From contig NZ_CP123923.1 in assembly GCF_030450125.1 (NCBI RefSeq), positions 3,100,001 to 3,164,000 of the forward strand: a DNA stretch of 64,000 nucleotides, in the 5' to 3' direction. The stretch comes from Streptomyces sp. WP-1. Its GTDB lineage: Bacteria > Actinomycetota > Actinomycetes > Streptomycetales > Streptomycetaceae. The translations under genes were made by a program, and so were the position numbers. Positions 35,063 to 49,403 of this stretch are shown here, one piece after another (the stretch's first letter is position 1; each line of letters opens with the position of its first letter). A model generated the notes under the pieces. The model did not search any database, had not been told where the DNA came from, and was given only the letters and a program-made list of their open reading frames with translations.

Positions 35063-36793
35063 GTGGACCGAGCACCAGGCACCCCCAGACCACCCCGACG
35101 CCGGCTCGCGGCCTGGTCCGCCGCCGTCACCGTCGCCCTCGCCGCCGCGGGCCTCGCCGCGACCGCCGCACCGGCGTCCGCGGCCGACGTCAACAACGTC
35201 GTCAACGCCGGTTTCGAATCGGGCCTGTCCAACTGGACGTGCTCGGGGGGCAGCGGCACGACCGTCTCCTCCCCGGTCCACTCCGGCACCAGCGCGCTCA
35301 AGGCGACCCCCGCGGGGCAGGACAACGCCCAGTGCACCCAGACGGTCGCCGTGAAGCCCAACTCCTCGTACACGCTGAGTTCCTGGGTCCAGGGCGGCTA
35401 CACCTACCTGGGCGTGACGGGCACGGGCACCACGGACGTCTCCACCTGGACGCCGGACACGACGGCCTGGAAGCAGCTGTCGACGTCGTTCACCACGGGC
35501 GCGAACACCACGTCGGTCACGCTCTACACGCACGGCTGGTACGGCCAGGCCGCGTACTACGCCGACGACGTCTCCCTGTACGGCCCCGACGGCGGCGGCA
35601 CCGGCGGCACCACCCCGCCCCCCACCGTCCCGGCCGCCCCCACCGGCCTCGCGGTCTCCGCCACGACCTCGTCCTCCGCCTCGCTCACCTGGTCCACGTC
35701 CTCGGGCGCGACCGGCTACAACGTGTACGAGAACGGCGCGAAGGTCTCCTCCACGACCGGCACCTCGGCCACCGTCACCGGCCTGTCCGCCGCCACCTCG
35801 TACTCCTTCCAGGTGACGGCGACGAACGCGGCGGGCGAGTCGCAGAAGTCCGCGGCGGTGTCGGCGACCACCGCCTCGACCGGCACCGGCGGCAACACCG
35901 GGGGCTCGCTCCCGAAGCACGCGGTGACGGGCTACTGGCAGAACTTCAACAACGGCGCCAAGGTCCAGAAGATCTCCGACGTCCCCGCCGCCTACGACAT
36001 CATCGCGGTGGCCTTCGCGGACGCGTCCACGACGCCGGGCGCGGTGACCTTCACCCTGGACTCGGCCGACCTCGGCGGCTACACGGTCGACCAGTTCAAG
36101 GCCGACATCAAGGCCAAGCAGGCGGCCGGCAAGAAGGTCATCGTCTCGATCGGCGGCCAGAACGGCACGATCTCGGTCAGCGACTCCGCCTCGGCGACGA
36201 ACTTCGCGAACTCCGTCTACTCCCTGATGCAGACGTACGGCTTTGACGGCGTCGACATCGACCTGGAGAACGGTCTGAACGCGACGTACATGACCCAGGC
36301 CCTGCGCGCCCTGTCCGCGAAGGCGGGCCCGTCGCTGATCATCACGATGGCCCCGCAGACGATCGACATGCAGTCGACGTCCGCCTCCTACTTCCAGACG
36401 GCCCTGAACGTGAAGGACATCCTCACGGTCGTCAACACCCAGTACTACAACAGCGGTTCGATGCTGGGCTGTGACGGCAAGGTCTACAGCCAGGGCACGG
36501 TCGACTTCCTCACCGCGCTCGCCTGCATCCAGCTCCAGGGCGGCCTCTCGCCCTCCCAGATCGGCCTCGGCCTCCCCGCCTCCACCAGCGCGGCCGGCAG
36601 TGGTTACGTCTCCCCCTCGGTCGTGGACAACGCCCTCGACTGCCTGACCGCGGGCACCGGCTGCGGCACCTTCAAGCCCTCGAAGACCTACCCCGACCTG
36701 CGCGGCGCCATGACCTGGTCCACCAACTGGGACGCGTCCAACGGCAACGCCTGGTCCGGCACGGTGGGCGCCCACGTCCACGCGATGCCCTGA
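35063..36793 (+). CDS. Secreted GH18 chitinase (CBM-FnIII-GH18)
   Basis: A 576-residue extracellular chitinase. Signal peptide 1-40 (cut near ASA/AD), an N-terminal carbohydrate-binding beta domain (about 43-175, VNAGFESGLSNW...), a Gly/Thr/Pro linker, one fibronectin III domain (about 187-272), then the GH18 catalytic domain (about 285-576). The catalytic motif is D395-GV-D398-I-D400-L-E402, with Glu402 as acid; SIGG (about 362-365) and MAPQ are the other family motifs. It would release chitooligosaccharides from chitin. GTG at 35063 follows GGAGGT by 4 nt. Control by DasR is predicted from the upstream boxes. Confidence 0.95.
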   Translation: MDRAPGTPRPPRRRLAAWSAAVTVALAAAGLAATAAPASAADVNNVVNAGFESGLSNWTCSGGSGTTVSSPVHSGTSALKATPAGQDNAQCTQTVAVKPNSSYTLSSWVQGGYTYLGVTGTGTTDVSTWTPDTTAWKQLSTSFTTGANTTSVTLYTHGWYGQAAYYADDVSLYGPDGGGTGGTTPPPTVPAAPTGLAVSATTSSSASLTWSTSSGATGYNVYENGAKVSSTTGTSATVTGLSAATSYSFQVTATNAAGESQKSAAVSATTASTGTGGNTGGSLPKHAVTGYWQNFNNGAKVQKISDVPAAYDIIAVAFADASTTPGAVTFTLDSADLGGYTVDQFKADIKAKQAAGKKVIVSIGGQNGTISVSDSASATNFANSVYSLMQTYGFDGVDIDLENGLNATYMTQALRALSAKAGPSLIITMAPQTIDMQSTSASYFQTALNVKDILTVVNTQYYNSGSMLGCDGKVYSQGTVDFLTALACIQLQGGLSPSQIGLGLPASTSAAGSGYVSPSVVDNALDCLTAGTGCGTFKPSKTYPDLRGAMTWSTNWDASNGNAWSGTVGAHVHAMP

Positions 36794-36820
36794 CCCGACC
36801 ACCCTCCACCCCCACCACCC

Positions 36821-36853
36821 GGCGCCCGGCCTCCTCCTCGGAGTCCGGGCGCC
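36821..36853 (+). terminator. Terminator of the chitinase gene
   Basis: Perfect 9-bp stem GGCGCCCGG/CCGGGCGCC (36821-36829, 36845-36853) with a 15-nt loop that can pair further. It starts 28 nt after the chitinase stop. Confidence 0.75.
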
Positions 36854-36944
36854 TCGTGCGCTTCCGGCCGGTCCCGTCCGATCCGCGTTGCGAACGGCAA
36901 TACATCGATGTGATGCTCCCTGACGTGGGCCTCAGGGGGACGGA

Positions 36945-37469
36945 ATGAATTCGACGGCAGGGACGCGCAGATCACGCCTCGCCGCATACGCGGAGCCGGC
37001 GGCACCCGTCGAGCGGGAGCGGACGGAGACCGACCGGCGGGGCGAACACATGTCTTTGCCGTCGGACAGGAATGCCGTTGCTCGTTCCACCGCCGACGCG
37101 TCGGCGCACGCGTGCCGTGAATGGGCCGTCCGCGTGGGCGAGTTCCGCCGTACGGCCGTGCTCGTCCCCGTGGACGAGCACGACGTGCCCCTGACGGCCG
37201 ATTTCGGCGGGGTCCGCTGGATCTACGCCTTCTCCGACGAGACCGCCCTGGCCCGCTACGCGCTGGCGCGGGGCGCGGGCGACCGGGAGTGGGCGTACCA
37301 GCGCTGGCTGGGCGCACGGCTGCTGGACGCCGCGGTGCCCGCCATGGGCGTGCCGTGCGGGGTCGCGCTGGACGTGGGCGGCCCGGGCACGCTGTTCCCG
37401 CCGCTCGCGGGGATCGTGCCGGACCGGGTGGCGGTGGACGTGGCGCAAGAGCGGGGGGCTGCCGGGTGA
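36945..37469 (+). CDS. SseB-like N-terminal domain protein
   Basis: A 174-residue protein with an SseB N-terminal-type domain (about 65-165: VGEFRRTAVLVPVDEHDVPL, RWIYAFSDETALARYAL). The first 60 residues are charged and probably disordered. The ATG at 36945 has GGGGGACGG upstream; ATG at 37050 is an alternative. Its stop overlaps the next GTG (GTGA), so it is the first gene of a translationally coupled unit ending in the RHS toxin. SseB-like proteins often precede ESX/RHS modules in Streptomyces; the exact function is unknown. Confidence 0.75.
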   Translation: MNSTAGTRRSRLAAYAEPAAPVERERTETDRRGEHMSLPSDRNAVARSTADASAHACREWAVRVGEFRRTAVLVPVDEHDVPLTADFGGVRWIYAFSDETALARYALARGAGDREWAYQRWLGARLLDAAVPAMGVPCGVALDVGGPGTLFPPLAGIVPDRVAVDVAQERGAAG

Positions 37470-38104
37470 GCGGCGACGGCGAGGACTTGAAGACCGAGGG
37501 CCTGGCCCTGATCGCCAAGGGGCTGAACGACGCCCTCGGCGAATTGAAGGAACTGGGCATGCTCTACGAGGCGGACGCCGGCCGGGGCTTCGACAAAGTC
37601 GGCCTGACAGGCTTGCAGTTGGGCCACGACGGGCTGACCGGCGAATTCAAGTCGTTCTGCGAGCGCTGGGAGTGGGGCGTGCGCGCGCTGGTCGAGGAGG
37701 GCAGCGGATTCGCGCTGAAGACGGGCCTGGCGGCGGGCACGTACCACGACACCGAGAACTACGTGGTCGGTACTTTCAAGGACGTCGCCAACGCGGTGAT
37801 CGGCAATCCCGACGCCTCCGAGGAGGACGTGGAGAAGATGGGCTGGGGCGACATCCTCAAGTCCAGCCCGTACGACGGGAATGTGGACTACAGCAAGAAG
37901 TCCTTCGCCGACGCGTGGACGAACAGCAAGCAGGGCTGGGACGACGACGCACGCGACTTCATGAACTCGCCGGCCGCGAGGACCATGGGCATCAGGCCGA
38001 GCGGCATGTCGGACGCCGACTACCACCAGCTGCTCGAAAAGGCCTTCGGCCCCTCCCCCGAGGAACGCGCCGAGGCCGCCCGGCAGCAGGGCGGTGCGGG
38101 CTGA
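37466..38104 (+). CDS. ESX/WXG-like partner of the RHS toxin
   Basis: A 212-residue, mostly helical acidic protein. The central segment FKSFCERWEWGVRALVEEGS has the Trp-centred turn between two helices seen in WXG100/ESX proteins. GTG at 37466 overlaps the preceding stop by 4 nt, and its own stop overlaps the RHS ATG (TGATG). No catalytic motif is present. By position it is a candidate chaperone or co-secreted partner for the downstream toxin, as for genes in front of type VII effectors; this remains inference. Confidence 0.75.
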   Translation: MSGDGEDLKTEGLALIAKGLNDALGELKELGMLYEADAGRGFDKVGLTGLQLGHDGLTGEFKSFCERWEWGVRALVEEGSGFALKTGLAAGTYHDTENYVVGTFKDVANAVIGNPDASEEDVEKMGWGDILKSSPYDGNVDYSKKSFADAWTNSKQGWDDDARDFMNSPAARTMGIRPSGMSDADYHQLLEKAFGPSPEERAEAARQQGGAG

Positions 38105-41100
38105 TGGGGCTGGGCGAGCTGGGCAAGATCACCAACACCGTCCTCGGCGCCGGCGAGGAGACATGGGACGCGGGCAAGAAGAAGCTCGGCGAGGGCGTCG
38201 ACTGGGCCGCGCACAAGGTGGGCGGCGAACTGGACCACGTCGGCCTGCACCAGTGGGCCGACAAGGTCGAGGACGCGGGCGACGGGCTCGCCTCCTACCT
38301 CGGCGCCACCCCCGGCGAGCAGCAGCTCGGCGAGACCGACGACCCGGACCGGCTCCTGCACGGCGCCCCGGAGCGGATCCGGGCGAGCGCGGGGCACCTG
38401 CGGGACTTCAACAGCGCCTTCGACAAGGTCGGCCGGGGGATGCGCAAGGTCGACTCCTCCGGCTGGGAGGGCGCGGGTGGCGACGCCTTCCGCGAGAAGT
38501 TCGGCGTGCACCCGGCCAAGTGGACCACCGCGGCCGAGGCGTGCCTCGGGGCGGCGGAGGCGCTGGAGTCGTACGCGGACACCGTCGCATGGGCTCAAGG
38601 GCAGGCCAAGGAGGCCGTCGCGCTCTACAAGAAGGGCACGAAGGCGTCCAAGGACGCGGTCGAGGCGTACAACAAGAAGGCCGACGCCTACAACGCGAAG
38701 GTCAAGGCGAACGAGGACCCGGGTCCCAAGCCCGAGCCGTTCCAGGACCCCGGCAAGGCCGACATCGACGCGGCCGTGCACAAGCTCGCCGCCGCCCGCA
38801 AGCAGCGCGACACCGCCGCCACGGAGGCCCAGGGCAGGATCAAGGAGGCCCTCGCCCACGCCCCGGCCGAGCCCCCGCCGCTGACCCGGCTGCGCCACGA
38901 CCTCAAAGACGGCTACCTGGAGGTCGACGCCGAGGCCGTCCACTTCGTGGGCGGCGTCGTCAAGGGCACGGCGGGCCTGCTCACCTTCGTGCGCGGCCTC
39001 AACCCCGTCGACCTCTACAACGTCACGCACCCGGCCAACTACCTCCAGCACGTCAGCACGACCCTCAGCGGTCTGCTGGCCCTCGACGAACATCCCGACC
39101 GCGCCCTGAAGGGCATGTGGTCCGACTTCAAGAAGGACCCGTCCGAGTTCGGCGGCCGCATGCTCCCCCAGCTCCTCGTCGGCGACGGCGCCGGCCTGGA
39201 GGTGGGCCTGACCCGCGACGCGGCACAGGCGGGGCTCCGCTCGGCGGCCGAGGGCACGCTGGAGAGCGGGGCCCGGGCGGGCGCGGCGGACGGGGCGCGG
39301 GCGGGCGCGGCGGACGCGGGGAAGGCCACCGCCCGGGACACGGTGGGCGAGGACCCCCACCAGCCCTCCCGCGAGCAGGACTCGGTGCTGAGCGACGGCA
39401 CCGACCCCATCGACCTCGCCACCGGCAGGATGTATCTGCCGCAGACGGACGTCGCCCTCCCCGGCGCGCTCCCCCTGCTCCTCAAGCGGCGCGTGGAGTC
39501 CGGCTACCGCCTGGGCCGCTGGTTCGGCCCGTCGTGGTCCTCCACGCTGGACCAGCGCCTGGAGATCGACGCGGAGGGAGTCGTCCTCGTCACCGAGGAC
39601 GGCCTCCTCCTGTCGTACCCGCACCCCGCCCCGGGCCTGCCGACCCTTCCCAGCCACGGCCCCCGCCGCCCGCTGGACCGCGTGACCGGCGGCTACACGG
39701 TCACCGACCCGGAGACCCGCCGCACCTGGCACTTCGCCGACCGCACCGAGAACCTGGCCGTCCTGGAGCAGGTGGACGACCGCAACGGCAACCGGCTCAC
39801 CTTCGAGTACGACGCCGAGGGCACCCCGCTGGCCGTCTCCACGAGCGCCGGCCAGGGCGTCCGCATCACCACGGACTCGGGCCGCGTCACCTCGTACCAC
39901 CTGGCGGCGACCGGCGAGGAGCTGAAGCGCTTCGCCTACACGGACGGCGACCTCACCGAGGTCGTCAACTCCTCGGGCCTGCCGCTGCGCTTCGCCTACG
40001 ACGACCGCGGCCGGGTGACCTCCTGGACGGACACGAACGACCGCTCCTACACCTACGCGTACGACGACCGGGACCGCTGCGTGGCCGAGGGCGGCGCCGC
40101 CGGCCACATGGCGCTGCGCCTGACCTACGGGGACCCGGACCCGGTCACGGGCCTGCGCACCACGACGGCGACGACCGGCACGGGCCACACCCGCCGCTAC
40201 CTGGTCAACGAGGCGTGGCAGGTGGTCGCGGAGAACGACCCCCTCGGCGCGACCACGAGCTACGTCCGCGACCGCCGCAACCGCCTGCTCTCCACGACCG
40301 ATCCGCTCGGCCACACCACGTCGTTCCGCTACGACGAGACGGGCAACCTCATCTCGGTCGTCCGCCCGGACGGCCGGGAGTCGAGGGCGGAGTACGAGGG
40401 CCCGGATCTGCCGGTGAAGCTGGTGCACCCGGACGGCACGACCGTCCGGCAGACCTTCGACACCCGCGGCAACCGCACCTCGGTGACGGACTCCTCGGGC
40501 CGGACGACCCGGTTCACCTACGACGACTTTGGCCACCTCACCTCGCTGACCGACCCCCTGGGCCGTACGACGACGCTGGTGTGCGACCGCGCGGGCCTCC
40601 CCGTGACGGTGACCGATCCCCTCGGCGCGGTCACCCGCTACACCCGGGACCCCTTCGGCCGCCCGACGACGATCACGGATCCGTCCGGCGCGACGACACA
40701 GCTGGAGTGGTCGGTCGAGGGCCACCTGACACGCCGTACGGCCGCGGACGGTACGACGGAGTCGTGGACCTACGACGGCGAGGGCAACTGCACGGCCCAC
40801 ACGGACCCCTTGGGCGGCGTGACCCGCTTCGAGTACACCCACTTCGACCTCCTGTCGTCGCGGACGGGCCCGGACGGGATCCGCTACGAGTTCACCCACG
40901 ACGCGGAACTGCGCCTGACCCAGGTCACGAACCCCCAGGGCCTGACGTGGAGTTACGACTACGACGCGGCCGGCCGCCTGCGCTCGGAGACGGACTTCGA
41001 CCACCGCACCCTGACCTACGCCTACGACGCGGCGGGCCGCCTGACCTCCCGCCGCAACGCCCTCGGCGAGGAGATCTCCTTCGAGCGGAACGAGATCGGC

Positions 41101-42780
41101 CAGACCGTCCACAAGGACGCCGCGGGCCGGGTGACGACGTACGCCTACGACCTGACCGACCAACTGGCCCGGGCGACGGCCCCCGACGGCACCACACTCA
41201 CGCTGCTCCGCGACCAGCACGGCCGCCTGCGCTCGGAGACGGTGAACGGCCGGACCCTGACCTACACCTACGACGAGCTGGGCCGCCGCACGGGCCGCAC
41301 CACCCCGACCGGCGCCGTCTCCACCTGGTCGTACGACGCGGCGGGCCGCCGCACAGGTATGACGGCGTCAGGCCGCCCGATCGACTTCACGTACGACGAG
41401 ACGGGCCGCGAACTGACCCGCCGGATCGGCGAGACGATCACCCTGGCCCACACCTTCGACCCCGTGGGGCGCCTGACGACCCAATCGGTGACGGGCGTGG
41501 ACGATGCTCTGCTCCAGCACCGCTCCTACACCTACCGGGCCGACGGCAACCTGACCGGCGTCGACGACCACCTGTCGGGCCCCCGCCGCTTCGACCTGGA
41601 CGCGACGGGCAGGGTCACGGCGGTCCACGCGGCCGGCTGGACCGAGCGCTACGCCTACGACGAGGCCGGCAACCAGACCGAGGCGAGCTGGCCCCCCACC
41701 CACCCCGGCACGGAGGCCACGGGCCCGCGCACCTACGAGGGCACCCGCATCCTCCGCGCCGGCAACGTCCGCTACGAACACGACGCCCTGGGCCGCGTCA
41801 CCCTCCGCCAGAAGACCCGCCTGTCGAGAAAGCCGGACACCTGGCGCTACGAGTGGGACGCCGAGGACCGCCTGACCTCGGTCACCACCCCCGACGGCAC
41901 CCGCTGGCGTTACACCTACGACCCCCTGGGCCGCCGCACCTCGAAACAACGCCTGGCGGCGGACGGGACGACAGTCCTGGAACAGGTGACCTTCACCTGG
42001 GACGGCACCACCCTCTGCGAACAGACGACAACGTCCTCGTCCCTCCCGAACCCGGTCACCCTCACCTGGGACCACCAGGGCCTCCGCCCCCTGTCCCAAA
42101 CCGAACGCATCACCGCGGCAGACGCCCCACAGCAGGAGATCGACTCCCGCTTCTTCGCCATCATCACCGACCTGATCGGCACCCCAACCGAACTGATCGA
42201 CGAACAAGGCAACCTCACCTGGCGAACCCGAAGCACCCTGTGGGGCACCACGGCATGGGCAACGGACAGCACCACCTACACACCCCTACGCTTCCCCGGC
42301 CAGTACTACGACCCGGAAACGGGCCTGCATTACAACTACTTCCGCCACTACGACCCAGAAACAGCGCGATACCTCAGCCCAGACCCCCTCGGTCTCACGC
42401 CTGCCCCGAATCCAGGCACCTACGTGTCCAACCCCCATGCGTGGATCGACCCGCTGGGACTCGCACCTGCTGCGTGCGAACACCCGGCAGTCAGCGAGAC
42501 ACGCAATAACATGGGCAATGGCAGTCTCGTCAGTAATCACCCAATGACAGCCGACGAAGCCATCGAATCTGCCCGCACATTCCTGGGGGAGGGGTACAGG
42601 GAGCTGGGGCAGGGCCGTGGTGTTTTCCGCAGCGCCGACGGTATGCGGCAATTCCGCATGGATCCGGATTCCTTGCAGGGAAACCACTGGCCGGACGTGC
42701 CTCACGTTCACTTCGAGATGTTCGACAGCCCTGGAGCCAAGAAGGCCGTTGTGAACAACCACGTTCCGCTTGTCAAGTAA
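38104..42780 (+). CDS. RHS/YD-repeat polymorphic toxin, probable type VII effector
   Basis: A 1,558-residue protein. The N-terminal helical region (about 80-180, DPDRLLHGAPERIRASAGHL and GWEGAGGDAFREKF) resembles the T7SS-signal domain of Streptomyces effectors. A hydrophobic/Ala-rich linker is followed by DUF6531 (about 430-500, DPIDLATGRMYLPQTDVALP) and about 30 YD repeats (560-1390; YDAAGRL-type units) that form a shell around the toxin. The RHS core motif QYYDPETGLHYNYFRHYDPE ends in SPDPLGL, and after a second IDPLGL comes the toxin tip (about 1455-1558), with GRGVFRSADGMRQFRMD and WPDVPHVHFEMF. The tip resembles small nuclease toxins (BECR-like or type-47 domains); its activity is not established. 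Base composition drops in GC at the tip, suggesting tip exchange. Confidence 0.9.
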   Translation: MGLGELGKITNTVLGAGEETWDAGKKKLGEGVDWAAHKVGGELDHVGLHQWADKVEDAGDGLASYLGATPGEQQLGETDDPDRLLHGAPERIRASAGHLRDFNSAFDKVGRGMRKVDSSGWEGAGGDAFREKFGVHPAKWTTAAEACLGAAEALESYADTVAWAQGQAKEAVALYKKGTKASKDAVEAYNKKADAYNAKVKANEDPGPKPEPFQDPGKADIDAAVHKLAAARKQRDTAATEAQGRIKEALAHAPAEPPPLTRLRHDLKDGYLEVDAEAVHFVGGVVKGTAGLLTFVRGLNPVDLYNVTHPANYLQHVSTTLSGLLALDEHPDRALKGMWSDFKKDPSEFGGRMLPQLLVGDGAGLEVGLTRDAAQAGLRSAAEGTLESGARAGAADGARAGAADAGKATARDTVGEDPHQPSREQDSVLSDGTDPIDLATGRMYLPQTDVALPGALPLLLKRRVESGYRLGRWFGPSWSSTLDQRLEIDAEGVVLVTEDGLLLSYPHPAPGLPTLPSHGPRRPLDRVTGGYTVTDPETRRTWHFADRTENLAVLEQVDDRNGNRLTFEYDAEGTPLAVSTSAGQGVRITTDSGRVTSYHLAATGEELKRFAYTDGDLTEVVNSSGLPLRFAYDDRGRVTSWTDTNDRSYTYAYDDRDRCVAEGGAAGHMALRLTYGDPDPVTGLRTTTATTGTGHTRRYLVNEAWQVVAENDPLGATTSYVRDRRNRLLSTTDPLGHTTSFRYDETGNLISVVRPDGRESRAEYEGPDLPVKLVHPDGTTVRQTFDTRGNRTSVTDSSGRTTRFTYDDFGHLTSLTDPLGRTTTLVCDRAGLPVTVTDPLGAVTRYTRDPFGRPTTITDPSGATTQLEWSVEGHLTRRTAADGTTESWTYDGEGNCTAHTDPLGGVTRFEYTHFDLLSSRTGPDGIRYEFTHDAELRLTQVTNPQGLTWSYDYDAAGRLRSETDFDHRTLTYAYDAAGRLTSRRNALGEEISFERNEIGQTVHKDAAGRVTTYAYDLTDQLARATAPDGTTLTLLRDQHGRLRSETVNGRTLTYTYDELGRRTGRTTPTGAVSTWSYDAAGRRTGMTASGRPIDFTYDETGRELTRRIGETITLAHTFDPVGRLTTQSVTGVDDALLQHRSYTYRADGNLTGVDDHLSGPRRFDLDATGRVTAVHAAGWTERYAYDEAGNQTEASWPPTHPGTEATGPRTYEGTRILRAGNVRYEHDALGRVTLRQKTRLSRKPDTWRYEWDAEDRLTSVTTPDGTRWRYTYDPLGRRTSKQRLAADGTTVLEQVTFTWDGTTLCEQTTTSSSLPNPVTLTWDHQGLRPLSQTERITAADAPQQEIDSRFFAIITDLIGTPTELIDEQGNLTWRTRSTLWGTTAWATDSTTYTPLRFPGQYYDPETGLHYNYFRHYDPETARYLSPDPLGLTPAPNPGTYVSNPHAWIDPLGLAPAACEHPAVSETRNNMGNGSLVSNHPMTADEAIESARTFLGEGYRELGQGRGVFRSADGMRQFRMDPDSLQGNHWPDVPHVHFEMFDSPGAKKAVVNNHVPLVK

Positions 42781-42820
42781 CATCACTCGACGCTTCAGGC
42801 GATTCAACAAGTGAGGAAAA

Positions 42821-43048
42821 TTGATTAGAGTCGACAAGGTCGGACAAATTTCATCCGGAGACGAAGCCGGGAAGTTCGTCAAAATTGAAGAGCTGCCCGA
42901 CTCTCCTCCCAGTTATCTCGTCCTGCTGGCTCACGACCAGGAATTCACTCACGGATGCGGTGATTATTGGGTAGAGGATTTCCCATCCCTGGAACAGTTC
43001 TTCAGCGAAGGAAGGTGGGTCGTGGACTGGCTCGACCAGGGCGAGTGA
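42821..43048 (+). CDS. Candidate immunity protein for the RHS toxin
   Basis: A 75-residue acidic protein 40 nt after the toxin stop. It starts with TTG at 42821, with GAGG 4 nt upstream; no ATG or GTG gives a full-length frame. The sequence has an acidic, aromatic-rich C-terminus (CGDYWVEDFPSLEQFF, WVVDWLDQGE) but no recognised family. Position, size, charge and lower GC than the surroundings fit an immunity protein that binds the toxin tip. Function is inferred from context only. Confidence 0.7.
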   Translation: MIRVDKVGQISSGDEAGKFVKIEELPDSPPSYLVLLAHDQEFTHGCGDYWVEDFPSLEQFFSEGRWVVDWLDQGE

Positions 43049-43127
43049 ACTCACATGGGTTTCATCATCGATGAGTCTCAATTCCGCGTGCCCTCCAGCC
43101 TCCGAGTGAGACTGTCCTTGAACGCAG

Positions 43128-43159
43128 AAAACCCCCGCACCACATGGTGCGGGGGTTTT
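43128..43159. terminator. Terminator between immunity gene and rRNA operon
   Basis: Perfect 14-bp stem (43128-43141 and 43146-43159) with a 4-nt loop, bounded by A-run and T-run on the two sides, so it acts in both directions. It ends the 5S rRNA transcript (10 nt from the 5S 3' end) and the toxin-immunity transcript. Confidence 0.92.
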
Positions 43160-43168
43160 CCCAAAAAT

Positions 43169-43288
43169 TGTTCGGCGGCGTCCTACTCTCCCACAGGGTC
43201 CCCCCTGCAGTACCATCGGCGCTGAAAGGCTTAGCTTCCGGGTTCGGAATGTAACCGGGCGTTTCCCTAACGCTATAACCACCGAAAC
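43169..43288 (-). rRNA. rrf: 5S ribosomal RNA
   Basis: On the minus strand it begins GTTTCGGTGG and contains CCGAACCCGGAAGCTAAGCC, matching actinobacterial 5S; the length is about 120 nt. Ends are set from conserved terminal pairing and could shift by a few bases. Confidence 0.95.
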
Positions 43289-43354
43289 ACTATGAAACTA
43301 TCAACCAGCAAAGGTTGTTCGTGGTTTCAGAACTAACACAGTGGACGCGAGCAA

Positions 43355-48315
<4,961 letters not shown>

Positions 48316-48660
48316 ATGTTTACTCGGCCGAAAAATATTTCAGCCGGTGACACATTGGAGAGCGGAACGGTCGGAGGAATAGTCCGACCGTTCACAGCGT
48401 CCTCGCTGTGTTTATTTCAAAGGAACCACGTCCCGGTCGTGATGACCGGAGACGGGGTATCAACATATCTGGCGTTGACTTTTGGCACGCTGTTGAGTTC
48501 TCAAGGAACGGTCGCTTCCTTTGTACTCACCCTCTCGGGCTTTCCTCCGGGCTTCCCTTCGTGTTTCCGACTCTATCAGATCTTTCCGATCCGATTTCCT
48601 CGGTGCCTTCCGGTTCTCGCTCTCGCGTTTCCCTTGCGGCGAACCAAACTTTATCAGAAG
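48316..48660 (-). promoter_or_regulatory. rRNA operon leader and promoters
   Basis: About 345 nt upstream of 16S. Two -10-like boxes are visible on the minus strand: TGATAAAGT (complement 48648-48656) and TGATAGAGT (complement 48570-48578). The conserved leader TTGAGAACTCAACAGCGTGC (near 48488-48507) and an inverted pair GAACGGTCGGA/TCCGACCGTTC (near 48364-48394) lie further downstream and probably serve antitermination and processing. Multiple promoters in tandem are known for Streptomyces rrn operons. Confidence 0.75.
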
Positions 48661-48759
48661 TTCTCGGGGCCTCTGACCGCCCTCGAACGCCCCGCCGGGG
48701 CCGGCCATGGATGAAGGAGCCGGCTCCCGGGGAGCCGGCTCGTGGAGAGCGGGGGTCGG

Positions 48760-49341
48760 TCAGGCGCCGTCTTCGAAGTAGGCGTCCAGGACCGCGTCCA
48801 GCTTCTCGTCCCATTCCTTGAAGCGGGAGCGGGACGTGGCCTCGATCTCGATCGGGTACCAGCGGCGGTCCGGGGTGTGCACCGTGATGGTGTAGCGCTT
48901 GCCGAAGCGGGGGGACTCCGACTCCACCGCGGCGATCTCGGCCCACTTGAACTCGCAGGCCTCCTCGTCCAGGCTGAGGCGGACGCCCTTGTGGTCGGCC
49001 ACTATCTTGGCGCGGCGGTCGGCGGCCTCGAAGACCGGGCCGTCGGCGGGCGCCGCCGGCTCGTCCTCGGCCGTGTCGCCTTCCTCGGCCTCCTCGGCGC
49101 CCTCGGCCGCTTCAGTGCCCTTGGGCTTCGTCGGCTCGGCGGAACCGTCCGGCGCCTCGGTCTCCGGTTCCTTCGGCTCTCCCGGCTCCTCCTGCTTCGC
49201 CAAGGGCGCCGCCGGGGCCGTGATGCCCGGGATGAAGGCCGGGTCGAAGCCGGCGCCCGCCACGGGCTCGGCCTTCACCGCTTCCGCCTTCAACGCTTCG
49301 GTGTTCAACGGATTGCTGCCTGATCCTATGCGCTGCTCCAC
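48760..49341 (-). CDS. Acidic protein with C-terminal PH-like domain
   Basis: A 193-residue protein of unknown function. Residues 30-105 are Ala/Glu/Pro/Lys-rich and disordered (EEAEEGDTAEDEPAAP). The C-terminal 80 residues (EFKWAEIAAVESESPRFGKRYTITVHTPDRRWY) resemble bacterial PH-like domains, which bind peptides or lipids. The GTG at 49341 lacks a Shine-Dalgarno sequence, so leaderless or alternative starts are possible. It sits between the rRNA promoters and ridA; no link with either is evident. Confidence 0.72.
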   Translation of the reverse strand: MEQRIGSGSNPLNTEALKAEAVKAEPVAGAGFDPAFIPGITAPAAPLAKQEEPGEPKEPETEAPDGSAEPTKPKGTEAAEGAEEAEEGDTAEDEPAAPADGPVFEAADRRAKIVADHKGVRLSLDEEACEFKWAEIAAVESESPRFGKRYTITVHTPDRRWYPIEIEATSRSRFKEWDEKLDAVLDAYFEDGA

Positions 49342-49403
49342 GGCGGCAGTATGGACGACTTCCCTGTGCCGGAACCAGTCAGCCCGCGCGTCGCGCCGGC
49401 GAC

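Noticed and set aside
38020-41220. A 1,066-codon minus-strand frame opposite the RHS gene
   Set aside because: It mirrors the YD repeats, is Arg/Val/Gly-rich and has no start signals.
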